This document shows positions 37,501-47,784 of a stretch of 64,000 nucleotides of DNA, piece after piece (position 1 is the stretch's first letter; each line of letters starts with the position of its first letter). The notes under the pieces are model-generated. The model was not told the DNA's origin. It searched no databases and saw nothing but the letters and a program-made list of their open reading frames with translations. Origin of the DNA: Botryotinia globosa (Eukaryota > Ascomycota > Leotiomycetes > Helotiales > Sclerotiniaceae); contig RCSZ01000010.1 in the NCBI GenBank assembly GCA_014898425.1, positions 124,001 to 188,000 on the forward strand, written 5' to 3'. The position numbers were made by a program, and so were the translations under genes.

Positions 37501-40500
37501 ACATAAATGAGGATGTGGAAGTGAACTGTAAAGATAGATTTCATCATGACAGTCGAAGAATGCACCGATGGCCGCGCCGGGCATTTGGGCTGTGGAAATT
37601 GCTTGGGGATTGATGGTTAGGAGATTTTCTTAAAGTTATTAGACGAAAGGAAATAACCTGCTGCTTTGACATCATAACAATTACAAAAAAAGTATGTAGC
37701 ACTGTTGCAGTCTATCCCATACTGGTTTTGATCAGGTATGCGATGTATGTTCGAGCCAGATACAGGATGCCGTCAAACCAGCATGACTGATCTCATTATT
37801 TGCGTTCGGCATTAACGAAAGACTATGCTGAGCGTAAACTGTAGCGTCGAAACTATTTATAAAGAAACCCATAGTGGTGACCGTAAATAGCAATACATTG
37901 TCAATTAAGGCTGAGGAATAAGAACCCGAGACCTTCATTTTCCTGTGGTCCACCAAATAGGTTTGTGGAGGAAAGATTATTCTGCTTGAAAAGTTTGTAT
38001 TACACCATCAACATGAATGGTTATATGATTGACAAATGATCACAACTAATGGCCAATGACATTAAGGAAACGGAAGTGGAGTGGGATATCTAAGGAGAAA
38101 GAAGGACAGACAATCCTCTGCTCCAAGATAGTACTAAGATTCCTCATAAACAAATATCCCAATATTGCAGGAGATTTTCCGATAGAGCTAACTAGCCAAA
38201 TCGTTGGGAACAATATTTTACGAGCCTTGCCAAACACATGGTCTGAATACAATAGTAATAATGGTCGTGTCTATATCGTATCTGGGCGACGAAGAGAACC
38301 ATGCTCATGGCATCTTCGGATTGAGATAATCACAACAAGAGCAATGTTCCTGCCTTGTACGATGCAACTAATGTCGTACTACGGAGACGCAGCCGCCCAT
38401 CTACTTCGCTGATCTTGCCTCTGCATTTTCTTCAGACTTCATACCGATAAGTATGAGAATCCATGACAAATCCATGACAAAAGTTGTAGAACGCAGGACA
38501 GGATCGGTGTTCGCGCATACCAGGCCAGAAATGTACTGTATCCACAGATCTGCACACTGAGCAACCATATTTGCTATTCCTCCAGGATAGAGAATACGAA
38601 TGGCCGGCAAAATCGGTAGAATACATGCTGCCCACAGAAAGATTGCATTACCCATACTTGAGCAGTGGAACTGCCGACTGACTATGGGATGTGAGATTAT
38701 GGCGGGTGTATAGATAATAGGAGAGTGACGGTCGAACAGCAACAGCTTGGAGATCAATGAATAGCAAATGTTCTGGAGGCATACGAAAAAGCCAGCCTGC
38801 CGTTCCACATGGCTATGATCGTAGAATCTTGATCAATGTAGATATATTGCATTGTTTTTACATCAAGACCGTGAGCCTGTATTCGTAGAATAGATGCGAA
38901 GATGCGCGGAAGTTTTGGTTGTTACATCTTGTGCAAAAGATGTCGTTAGGATTTTCCAGATTAGGCTTGGCAAGGCTGAAGAAAAATAAGCTTTGGCCTG
39001 TCTACCGTCGGTACTGTGGCAGTGGCACCATCTCCCGCTCTGCAACCACAAATAGTTCACAAACTTGTAGCTTTGAACTCTTTCTTTCCATTTAACAATG
39101 TACACATGAATCTTGTATTTTGCACTTTCAACAATCATGTTGAGTTGGAGACTGAACGGAGAGTTCTTCACTTGTCCACTATATGATATTTTGGGCAACC
39201 AGATGAGATTCCCATATCTTATCTGATGTTCAGCGACCGTGAGCCTGGAGGGCAAGCCTCAGTGTCCGATTCGCCATTTCCGCTTCGACGTCAAACGCGA
39301 GACCTCCAAATGCTCAATCAGGATTAACGGATGGGTGCTCTAAACATGGCACATTTGCAATTCAGAGGAGTGGTATTTGCTACAGGCCATTCTAACTGAT
39401 AGCCCACGTTTCACGACTACACGGCCAACACTCAATGCGATATGGATGAGCCATGATGAAGTCGAACATTCTCCTACCCAATTTCACGGATTCGCATTAC
39501 TATTTATAGTTCAGATGAAATCTATGACGATTTATAATGGTGGCTGTTGTCTAGACTCGGGATTTCTCAGAGACATTCCAACGCCACCATTCAGAACTCA
39601 TATCCCTATACACTCGTCTTCAAAGGAGTCATTTTGAATGATCACTGCTTCATCCAACTTCGTCTTCTTATCTTTGCCAAAGGTAATCGATGTCTCCTGC
39701 CGCCGTGTGTAATAGGAGTTTTCAGAGTACACCTTTTTCCGAAATCTCCCAACATTGGATGCTACATACTCTCGGTCAGGATGTCGTGTGGGACAAGATA
39801 CTCGAGAGATATGACCAACAAAGGTGGCTGCCATAGATCAATCATTAATCCTCTGTAGTCTGGAAACCTATGCGTTAGTGCATGTGCAGTAGAAAAGTTT
39901 CTCCTTTATCTCCCCAGTACTCGTTCCCGAAAGAACATTCCTAGCGACTGGCCCACAGCCGTTCCCCTCATGCTACTCTTATTTCTAGTAGGAATTTACG
40001 AGGTAATAGAAAGACAATGTAATTATGGACAAGTGGTAACTGGCCGAGCTGACTCAATTACGTTAAGTAGCTTTCACGGAGCTGATTTTTGAGAGTCTAT
40101 ATATCATTTATTTTCAGAAGTATAACATCAGGTGAGCGACCAGACCAATGAAGTATTTTCCGCATTCTGAGGAGTCCTGTAGCTCGGTTCTGATGGTACC
40201 AACTGCCGCTGACTTTAAAATCGCTAGTCCTGCGCCTAGTCGGTACCCGAACTTTCTGTCGGCCGAGAATCCATGGTCTTACTTCACCGGCATTTATCAG
40301 ATTAGGGATTGACTGAAGCGCAAGTTAAATGCTTCCGATCAATGATCTTGTTACTTCCTAATACCTATACACTATTCGCCCTGTCCGACTTTGCGCCTAC
40401 CTGCCTCTCCTTGTCCACGTCGTCTCTCGCAATTATATTGAAATGGTCAAGTACTGGTAGAATCTAGATCCTTGAATCATTGGACCCTGATTTTAGTTAT

Positions 40501-40663
40501 GGCTTGTCGCATGTTGAAGCTGCGCTTGTTCCTAGGTGCTTTAATAAACTCGAAATGCTGGCAAGTCAACGTGGTATCTCTACTTACATCATCGCATTCA
40601 TTTGTAGGCCTAAATCAGTGTCGCATGTTTCTTCACGGAGAATCATTCTATAAGTTTCCTTGA
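37501..40663. other. Long stretch without recognisable genes
   Basis: No gene is supportable. The longest frame (38401-38808, minus, 135 residues) has hydrophobic stretches (NAIFLWAACILPILPAIRIL) but no family motif that I know, and may be another decayed membrane protein. The frame at 38863-39255 (minus) has nothing assignable. Confidence 0.45.
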
Positions 40664-41327
40664 CTCACTCTGAACGGAAAAACGGAAAAACGGGCACACC
40701 AAAGCTGCTAAAATCAAGACTCTTTTTAAAACGCTATTATAATAAAACCTCTCTATAAGGATTCCCTCTATAAGGATAACCTCTATTATCCTTATTTTTT
40801 TTTAATTCTAAATTTTTTTAAATCTAAAAATAATCTATATTCTTAAAACTCCTTTATTAAAATATTCTTATATTTCTTAATCCCAAGATTATATATATTC
40901 TTATTAGACTAATGAAATTATTAGGATTTGAGTTATAATATAATATGATATAAAGAATTTAATTATATATTATAATTTTTTTTTCTTTCCAAAATTGTTA
41001 TGGAATATAATCCGATCAAGATTAATCGAAAGTCAATTATTATTAGGTCAAAATTAGTTGGATACTTTTATACAAAAATACCTCTATATATTCTTAAAAA
41101 AGATCACAAAAACCGGTATCCTTGTAGAGAGGTTTTACTATAATTCAAAATTCAATAATAATTCAAAATAATATAATAAATTAGATAAAATCAAGATATA
41201 TTATAAAAATTTATTTCATAAATAATCTATTTCAAACGAAAATCAAAAATATTTATCATTGATTTAAAAATAAATTTCAGAAGTGATAATATATTTGCGG
41301 TGTGTCTGTTAATTCGTTCAGAGTGAG
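40664..41327. mobile_element. AT-rich inverted-repeat element (outer)
   Basis: The left end CTCACTCTGAACG (40664-40676), continuing to GGGCACACC, is matched on the opposite strand by the right end CTCACTCTGAACG (41315-41327), continuing to GACACACC. So a roughly 30-base imperfect terminal inverted repeat flanks 664 bp. The interior is strongly AT-rich and non-coding, consistent with a mutated non-autonomous DNA transposon. Confidence 0.6.
40737..41142. mobile_element. Pogo/Fot-like MITE nested in the outer element
   Basis: The left end TATAATAAAACCTCTCTATA (40737 onward, then AGGAT) and the reverse complement of the right end, TATAGTAAAACCTCTCTACA (ending at 41142), form a terminal inverted repeat of about 25 bases. 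TA at both ends fits Tc1/mariner-pogo insertion. The TIR style (AGTAAAACCTCTCTATAA) is what I know from fungal pogo/Fot-type elements. It lies wholly inside the 40664-41327 element, so it inserted later. No transposase remains. Confidence 0.6.
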
Positions 41328-42029
41328 CTCGAGTTCAGGGGGCAATACTTTAAAGTGGTGCTAATAGCTTTGACCAAGCCTGCACTCGTGATTATTTGAA
41401 TCCTTGCCAATCAGCCTTAGGTAAATAGACGATCCTGTGGGCTGAATAATGTCTCTTCCCGTTCATGATCTACTAACAAGCTTTGATAGTTCCTGAAGAT
41501 CCTCCAAACTGCGATTTATCAACGGGCCTATCTGCGTCCCATATCGAACTTACCAAATCCAAATAATCACACTTTTACTATCATGGAACTTGGTCTGGAT
41601 GTGTGATTGAATGGATTGTGAAAGTGGATAGAGTATTGAAAATTTCTCCTGGTTCTTCCGTCTTGAAGTAGGAAACAAGAGATAAGCTTAATTCAAACAG
41701 ATTGACCTTGATTCAAATGTTAATGTTAACCTTAATTGAACACAGTTTAGTGTGTTCTGGAATCGATTAGTTGATGCAGGAAGTTGAGGTTTCCGAGAAT
41801 CGAGGTTTTCTTGGGTATGGTATCAATTTCAGAGACAGGAGATCTCGAAGGTCAATTGAAATCATCTAAGTGACTTATAGATGGTCATTGTTGACAATGG
41901 CAAAAACCTATAAGTATATGTCCTATTCCTGTCCATCATCGATCATCTCATCTTCTCTACATTCATTACATTCATTACATTCCTTTACCAATATCCCACG
42001 TTCATTACAATCCAAACAAAAAACTCAAA
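41328..42029. other. Promoter region of the class II hydrophobin
   Basis: No gene. A TATA-like CTATAAGTATA lies at 41908-41918, about 115 bases before the ATG, and tandem TTCATTACA units near 41962-41982 lie in the probable leader. Confidence 0.4.
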
Positions 42030-42398
42030 ATGCAATTCACCACCACCACACTCATCGCCATCCTCAGCGCTATTGCAGCTGCATCTCCCATTGAACCCCG
42101 TCAAAATGGAACGTGGCAGCCAGAGCGAGAACGCCTCTGCACTTCCGCTATTGACACTGCCATGTGCTGCCAAAGCACTTTTGCCGGTGTTATAGACCAG
42201 ACCTGCACCCCTCGTATGTTCTATTCTACCCTTAACCCTACACATGACTTCTGTATACAAGTGCTAACTAAATTCAAAGCTGCCATTAGTCCTCGCACCA
42301 AGCAAGAATTCCGAGCATACTGCGCCACTCAAGGACAAGACTCTTCATGTTGCAAAACTCCTCTCGTCGGCGATGGAGTCATCTGTACCCCTTCTTAG
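42030..42398 (+). CDS. Class II hydrophobin
   Basis: Secreted surface-active protein. Exons 42030-42213 and 42280-42398 (intron 66 nt); 303 nt, 100 residues. A signal peptide (MQFTTTTLIAILSAIAAAS) is followed by PIEPRQ, a likely pro-segment. Spliced Cys spacing is C-x8-CC-x11-C-x16-C-x8-CC-x10-C. The 11/16/8/10 spacing is diagnostic of class II hydrophobins; the first gap is one residue shorter than usual. All eight Cys are present, so the gene looks intact. It is the second hydrophobin in this window and clearly not a recent duplicate of the one at 21.3 kb. Class II members assemble into soluble films on hyphae and conidia. Confidence 0.93.
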   Translation: MQFTTTTLIAILSAIAAASPIEPRQNGTWQPERERLCTSAIDTAMCCQSTFAGVIDQTCTPRMFYSTLNPTHDFCIQVLTKFKAAISPRTKQEFRAYCATQGQDSSCCKTPLVGDGVICTPS

Positions 42399-43858
42399 AT
42401 GGGAAGTTAATTGCGATGAAGGTCTGAATATGTGGACATTTGGACGGGCGTTGGAGTTGATACGATAGAATTGGTTGAAGGGTACGGATTGGTGTACTGT
42501 ATGATTATTGAGGACGGACGCGTATTTTCTCTGATTTTTGATGCCATTTAGCAGGATGGAGGGAATCTTATTATATTTTAATTCATCTTTAGACTCTTTT
42601 GTCACTTGTTGTATAGACCAAAACGTTTCATACATATCCCCCGACAACTCCAATGGTTTAAATGAAAATTTAGTAATTCTGCTTCTTGTTCTCTAGATGT
42701 TGGAGAAAGTGATATCTTGGACGAAGTATCTAGGAAGTATCTAGGAAAGCTCGAGGGAACTTGATTTTTTTTATCCGGGTTCAAATACATTGATTTCGTA
42801 CTATTTTGTTTCTTGTTGTTGTAAAATGGATGAAATTGAGTTGCCGTAATTAATCATGATTAATTAATATCTTTCCATCAACATCTATGCAAGCAGTGGC
42901 TAGTTGGAGGCAATGAAAAGATACCAAGACCGAATATGTATGTACAGACTCATTCCTTCACCGTGATAGGATAGGTTGAAGGAAAGATCTTGGAAAGAAT
43001 ATTACATCAATGTGATTACCATGCCAGTCCGAGTCATTGGCGGCTACTATGATCTTTTCAACAAGAAGCACAAGATTTCGAATGAGAGACATGACAATTT
43101 TCTACGCCACGAGAGACCTTGCACTAGAAGGTTCAATCCAATTATGATGTCATTATGATGGGCTGAGAATGAATCAAACAATCATCTAGCGAATCCGGGG
43201 AGGTTCTGAGCTAGGGAGGCTTGGACAGGCTTTTAATGCTTAGAAAGCGTAGATGAACAGCCTGTACAATGTATCATCAAATATTTAGACTTATGAAGGG
43301 AAAGAATAGTTATGTGGAAGAGAAGAAAGCGCAGAGAAGTCCCTCATCATCACATCGCTTGGCGGGTTAAATGAATAAACAAAATGAGGGGTTTGGAATT
43401 TGTATGGATTTCGTCTCACTGCTGCGTCTTACGAAAATTCGAAAAGGATACAGAAGGCGATGGGATTTTCTGAGCCTTAGGTGTCTCCTTCCGCGAAAGG
43501 GGAAACAAGTCAAATCATGCAAGGGAAGAAGTGACAACTAGGAATCAAAAAACTCCTCAGCGCATATGGCAGGACTTTTCTCATCACATCTTCACACGGA
43601 GCCAGCCATCCGGTATTTTCATAAGATACCAAGTAATTCTATGGGATATTATTGATTGCTAGCGAATTCACAGATGAACAAGTGTTTTGTTGTAAAATAA
43701 TGATTAAATATTCGAGTTGCAAAGGAGCGTATTATCTATAAAAACCGTATCCAGCAGTATTCTAATCTCTGAGCTCAACAGAAATCATCCAAATTGTGTT
43801 GACTTATACTATAGTCGTTTAATACCGTCTCTTGTCCTCCACATTGAATCCATCGAAT
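42399..43858. other. Intergenic region
   Basis: 3' flanks of two convergent genes, class II hydrophobin and repeat peptide precursor. No gene, RNA or repeat recognised. Confidence 0.5.
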
Positions 43859-44617
43859 CTAACCAGAACCATGTCCTGCTGGGAGAAGAGCAAGGAGGCC
43901 AGCGGCGCTCTCAGCCCTCTTGACCTCCTCTTCGGATGGCTCTCGTTTGTCGGAACCATGACCAGCAGGAAGCAATGCGAGGAGAGCAGCTGCGTTATCT
44001 CTCTTACCAGAGCCATGACCTGCTGGAAGGAGAGCAAGAAGCGCAGCGGCAGTCTCGGCTCTCTTGTCAGCCCCATGGCCTGCTGGAAGAAGAGCTAAAA
44101 GACTAGCGGCGTTCTCAGCCCTCTTAACCTCCTCTTCAGATGGTTCACGCTTTTCATGGCCAGCTGGAAGAAGAGCGAGAAGGCCTGCTGCACTATCAGC
44201 CCTCTTGTCAGAGCCATGTCCTGCTGGAAGGAGAGCAAGAAGGCCAGCTGCACTATCGGCTCTCTTGTCAGAGCCATGTCCTGCTGGAAGGAGAGCAAGA
44301 AGGCCAGCGGCACTGTCGGCTCTTTTGGATTCCTCTTCTGGCTCACGTTTTGAGGAACCATGACCTGCTGGGAGGAGGGCAAGTAGTGAGGCGGCATCGT
44401 TTGCTCGCGCTTCTACATCTCTTTCAACTGCAGAGGCAGCGAGGGAAGCGAATTCAGCTTGGCCACGCGCTGTTAGCTGGTCGAATTCTGCACCAGCGGA
44501 AACAATTGCAGCATGAAGGTCCTCGATTGGCATGCCTCTCTCAACCACAGATGAAGTAGCAAGGGAGGTAGAGGCAAATGCGACCAGCGCGAAGGAAAGG
44601 ATAGATTGATTACGCAT
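43859..44617 (-). CDS. Kex2-processed repeat precursor with eight peptide copies
   Basis: Intact 252-residue secreted precursor from a single exon. A signal peptide (MRNQSILSFALVAFASTSLA) and a pro-region of about 70 residues precede eight tandem copies of a 15-18 residue core, typically ADSAAGLLALLPAGHGSD, nearly all bounded by Lys-Arg. LLALLPAGH is invariant in all eight copies; variation is limited to the flanking residues. Three acidic spacers of the EP-x-EE-x2-KR type stand between some copies. The last copy ends the protein at GSG without KR. Kex2 cleavage in the Golgi would release several near-identical peptides. Known fungal proteins of this design include alpha-pheromone precursors, hyphal repellent and Ece1-type precursors, and some RiPP precursors. 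The core has no Cys, Trp, Tyr or Phe, so it matches neither usual filamentous-ascomycete alpha-pheromones nor Tyr-cyclised ustiloxin-type peptides. Function unknown. Confidence 0.88.
   Translation of the reverse strand: MRNQSILSFALVAFASTSLATSSVVERGMPIEDLHAAIVSAGAEFDQLTARGQAEFASLAASAVERDVEARANDAASLLALLPAGHGSSKREPEEESKRADSAAGLLALLPAGHGSDKRADSAAGLLALLPAGHGSDKRADSAAGLLALLPAGHEKREPSEEEVKRAENAASLLALLPAGHGADKRAETAAALLALLPAGHGSGKRDNAAALLALLPAGHGSDKREPSEEEVKRAESAAGLLALLPAGHGSG
43870..44400. repeat. Tandem 51-60 bp units encoding the peptide copies
   Basis: DNA units coding for the core plus KR are highly alike at nucleotide level (for example CTGCTGGAAGGAGAGCAAGA recurs at about 44220 and 44280), so copy number could change by unequal exchange. 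Not a CRISPR array: units are contiguous and in frame, with no spacers. Confidence 0.85.
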
Positions 44618-44756
44618 ATTGAATGTAATTTAGGTAGTATGTAGATAAATTGAAGACTGAAATAATAGAGTAGCTGCAGATGAATCAATAAGAGAACACG
44701 AAATTATTGTATGAGCACCGCTGGGGAAAGAAGGGAAGAATCTGTGCTATCGTCGA

Positions 44757-44766
44757 GTTTATATAC
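44757..44766 (-). promoter_or_regulatory. TATA-like box of the repeat precursor gene
   Basis: GTATATAAAC on the minus strand, about 140 bases upstream of the ATG at 44617. It supports transcription of that frame rather than of the plus-strand frames over the same repeats. Confidence 0.4.
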
Positions 44767-47700
44767 ACGACAAGAACAAACTTGTGTTCCATCGCAACTT
44801 TGCAAACATTCAAAAACACTTACACCGGAAGCTCTTCATCCAGACCGATCTAAATTCATGCAAACCTCCCTGGATCGAGTACCTTACAGAATATCGTTTC
44901 AACAAACAAGCTTCTAGTGCTTTGACTCCCGTTCGTTCTCCGCCGTCAGTCTCCCTCGGCAATGTCAGTGCGCATGGTATTATTGTCGTAGAAAATAGAA
45001 CGCGTTTGAAACGACCTGGAGAAGTCCAATGCAGCATTTCCGATCAAATAGTGTATCAGAGTCTCAACTTTCATTGGATCGCAACATTTCTGGCGACTTG
45101 TCCGACGAATTTGAAGCTTAGCCAAAACATTCGTTAGTTTGTGGCGATCAATTCTGAGAGATCAAATATAGAACATTGAGGCCATCTATTTCCTGTTATG
45201 CTACTGTCATGATCGACAGCATACGTGTCCGTTACTCTAGAACTATCAACTAGACGAATCTGGCGGCGCATACCAGACATACCTATGTCTGGTAAGATAC
45301 AACACTAGGTAGTGTTGTATCTTGTGGCGTTTTCTTGAAATGCACAATCAAGCTTTCCTTTTGGCAAGCCTGTGCGGCGTAAGAAGACGACACAAGTTTA
45401 ATGCATTAAAAAATGCGATTGGATAGCTGGTTGAAGACGAACTATGAATCGAGAGAAATAATTTCTCGAGATCAAACAATCTGTTATAAGTTGTAAAAAG
45501 TAATATGGATGATTGTGTACACGTCGATCATATCAAAGGACAAAACGCGTGCTAGGTAGGTTAAAAAGGCGGCATCGTGTGGCAGAATAAACACATGATT
45601 ATTTCCACATCATACCTTCACACTCTCGACTTCTTTCACACACCTTTCGTTTGCCAATTGCAAGATAGCCCAAGGTCGTAGCTTTTTTCTGATTTTCTGG
45701 TTTTCTGATGTGGTAGCTAGATACGATCGCTGAATCGACAAAACTGTCTAGTATGGATGTACAGTCGGCATCACAGTCTTCCTCGCAACACGGTCCGCTG
45801 TGTGTACGACAAGCTTTATGCTAAATCTTATCATTTTTACTTTCTCTTGGGGCTCAAAAGCAAAAGAACTTTACAGCTATATTACTGATTGATCAGTTGG
45901 GAGAAACACAATAGGAGAAATGAAAGAGCATTACAAAGCGTTACAGCTATCAAGTGCAAACATCATAACAGTATCAAAACAGAGAGCATCACCTGGGCAC
46001 GCAGCTTCGAACGTATTCATGACTGCGCCATACACTTCTCACATCAACTCTCTTGCTTTGACCCATCCGGTAGCCATGATAGCAAACAAGTTAGTATCAG
46101 AATACGCGGCTGATCAAGTCGCTGCCCAAAAGTTGATGGACAAACGTTCCAAATACACTATTTACAGGTCGAGCTAATTTTGGCGTAGATGCGTCGATTG
46201 TGATTAGACCAGAAGCCTTTGAGAAAGCTGCCCTTGATTATCATTGTGGCTAGTGATAGGAATGACGTCTGATCTAGGTCTAGACTATAAAATGGATTCA
46301 GTCTCTGGGTGGCTTGTCGAGAATATAGGCGTTCAACAACTTGCCAGTCACAAATCTGATGTTGAGATGCTCGGGGGCTATTGGTGTTGAGTTGGACATA
46401 AGGCATGAATCTGATGGAGGCCCAAAAATTGGTTTCGTCGGCGATAAATCCACAGTTGGTGATTCCCTGGCAGTTGTGAACTCTCAGAAGAAATGATTCG
46501 TGGTAGGCGTTGAAAAGGATTCTGTATTGAGATAAGCAGTGGAGAAAGTTCCAACGAAGAGGGAACAGGGTATGTTCACACTAAGCTCGGTCAATTTAGT
46601 GGAGTGTTCAAGAGGGGTAAGCAATACACTGTCACCAAATCTTTGAGGCTAGCCTCCTCAACATCCCTTCTACCATATCATTCCTTCTATCCCATTCTAG
46701 ATCAACTGCGCCAGAAAGGCACCAAATCTGAGAAATTTTCACTATTTTTTGCTGTTGGAATCTTCCCCCAAAGTCCTCGACCAACTTGATCCGTCCCGAG
46801 TCCAATTGCACATCATTTGCCAACCAAGCTCGCTCCCTTTATCTTCAAGGGAGGTACCGCTTCCAGTTTCATCAACAGAATCAGTTCAGATTCCCTTTCT
46901 GAGTGCAATCCTCTGGTGTCTTTCCATGATTTTTGCCACGGTCATCGAACCTGGAAGTTATCGATAACAGCTCATTTTGGCGATATTGCAATGCAACTTT
47001 CCTCTGCCCAAAATCTAACTCGTCGGTGACTGACCCATTCAAATAACGTATGAAAGATTATGTATCGATATCTAAAAGATACCCGCATGCTTTATTTTCT
47101 TCAATATCGGGATACCTTGTAGGATATACTCAAATGGTGGCAGCTTGTTTCTTTTGTGATAGAGATTCAGTAGTCTTCGATCGCACTTGTGCCTCATGTT
47201 TCGAATCATGCATAATTTGGCAAACATATAACGATGTCTTGTGTCGAAAGTCCAACATAAGTGATTGTGAACAGTAAAGTAATACTTCGTAGGCACTATT
47301 TAGAGTACCAGATATCCATATGCTGACTGCTAGTCTCCAAGTATCAATCATAGTTACTACTCTGATATGAACCAACCCCGATCAAAACAGAGTTCATATT
47401 TCGACTCGAGGTGTCTGGGAAAACGTTATTGTAAACTTCTATCCCACCAAGAGAAACCTTCAATAAGCTAATAGCGAATGCTCAATATCATCAAGCCGAT
47501 TATTAAGCGTCCTCAGATATAGATAATTTGGGTGGGCCGACGGTGATAGCATCTAATTTTCATTGAAAGCCAGGAGAGCGCTCTATGCGTGCCAATCATT
47601 TTTGATCCATCTATGTTTATCAGTCATTCGGTAACATTGATTTATCATCAAGATCCCAAATGAGCAACGTGGATACTGTGTGTCAATATGTTGATGCCTT

Positions 47701-47784
47701 ACATATTTTGCTACTTTGATAAACGACAACGCTAATTCACTTTGATTGACTGCACAGAGAAGTACTCAAAAGACAATAGTTATA
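44767..47784. other. Three kilobases without recognisable genes
   Basis: No frame shows a domain I can name. Frames at 45920-46177 and 46817-47029 (plus) are the longest readable ones and may be remnants. The notable feature is the palindrome pair at 45271-45323. Confidence 0.45.
45271..45323. repeat. Two adjacent perfect palindromes
   Basis: TACCAGACATA-CC-TATGTCTGGTA (45271-45294, 11-base arms) is followed directly by AAGATACAACACTA-GG-TAGTGTTGTATCTT (45294-45323, 14-base arms). Each has a 2-base loop and no mismatch. No second copy was seen in the window. Confidence 0.9.

Noticed and set aside
38401..38808. A 135-codon minus-strand frame with hydrophobic stretches
   Set aside because: Might be a membrane protein relic, but I could not match it to any family and found no exon structure; left unassigned.
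43870..44400. Direct repeats resembling an array
   Set aside because: Not CRISPR: units are contiguous, in-frame and coding, in a eukaryotic genome.
43832..44560. Several plus-strand frames with repeats (for example SCWKESKKASGT) over the peptide precursor
   Set aside because: Antisense shadows of the tandem repeats; no signal peptide or complete start, whereas the minus frame has a signal peptide, Kex2 sites and an upstream TATA-like box.
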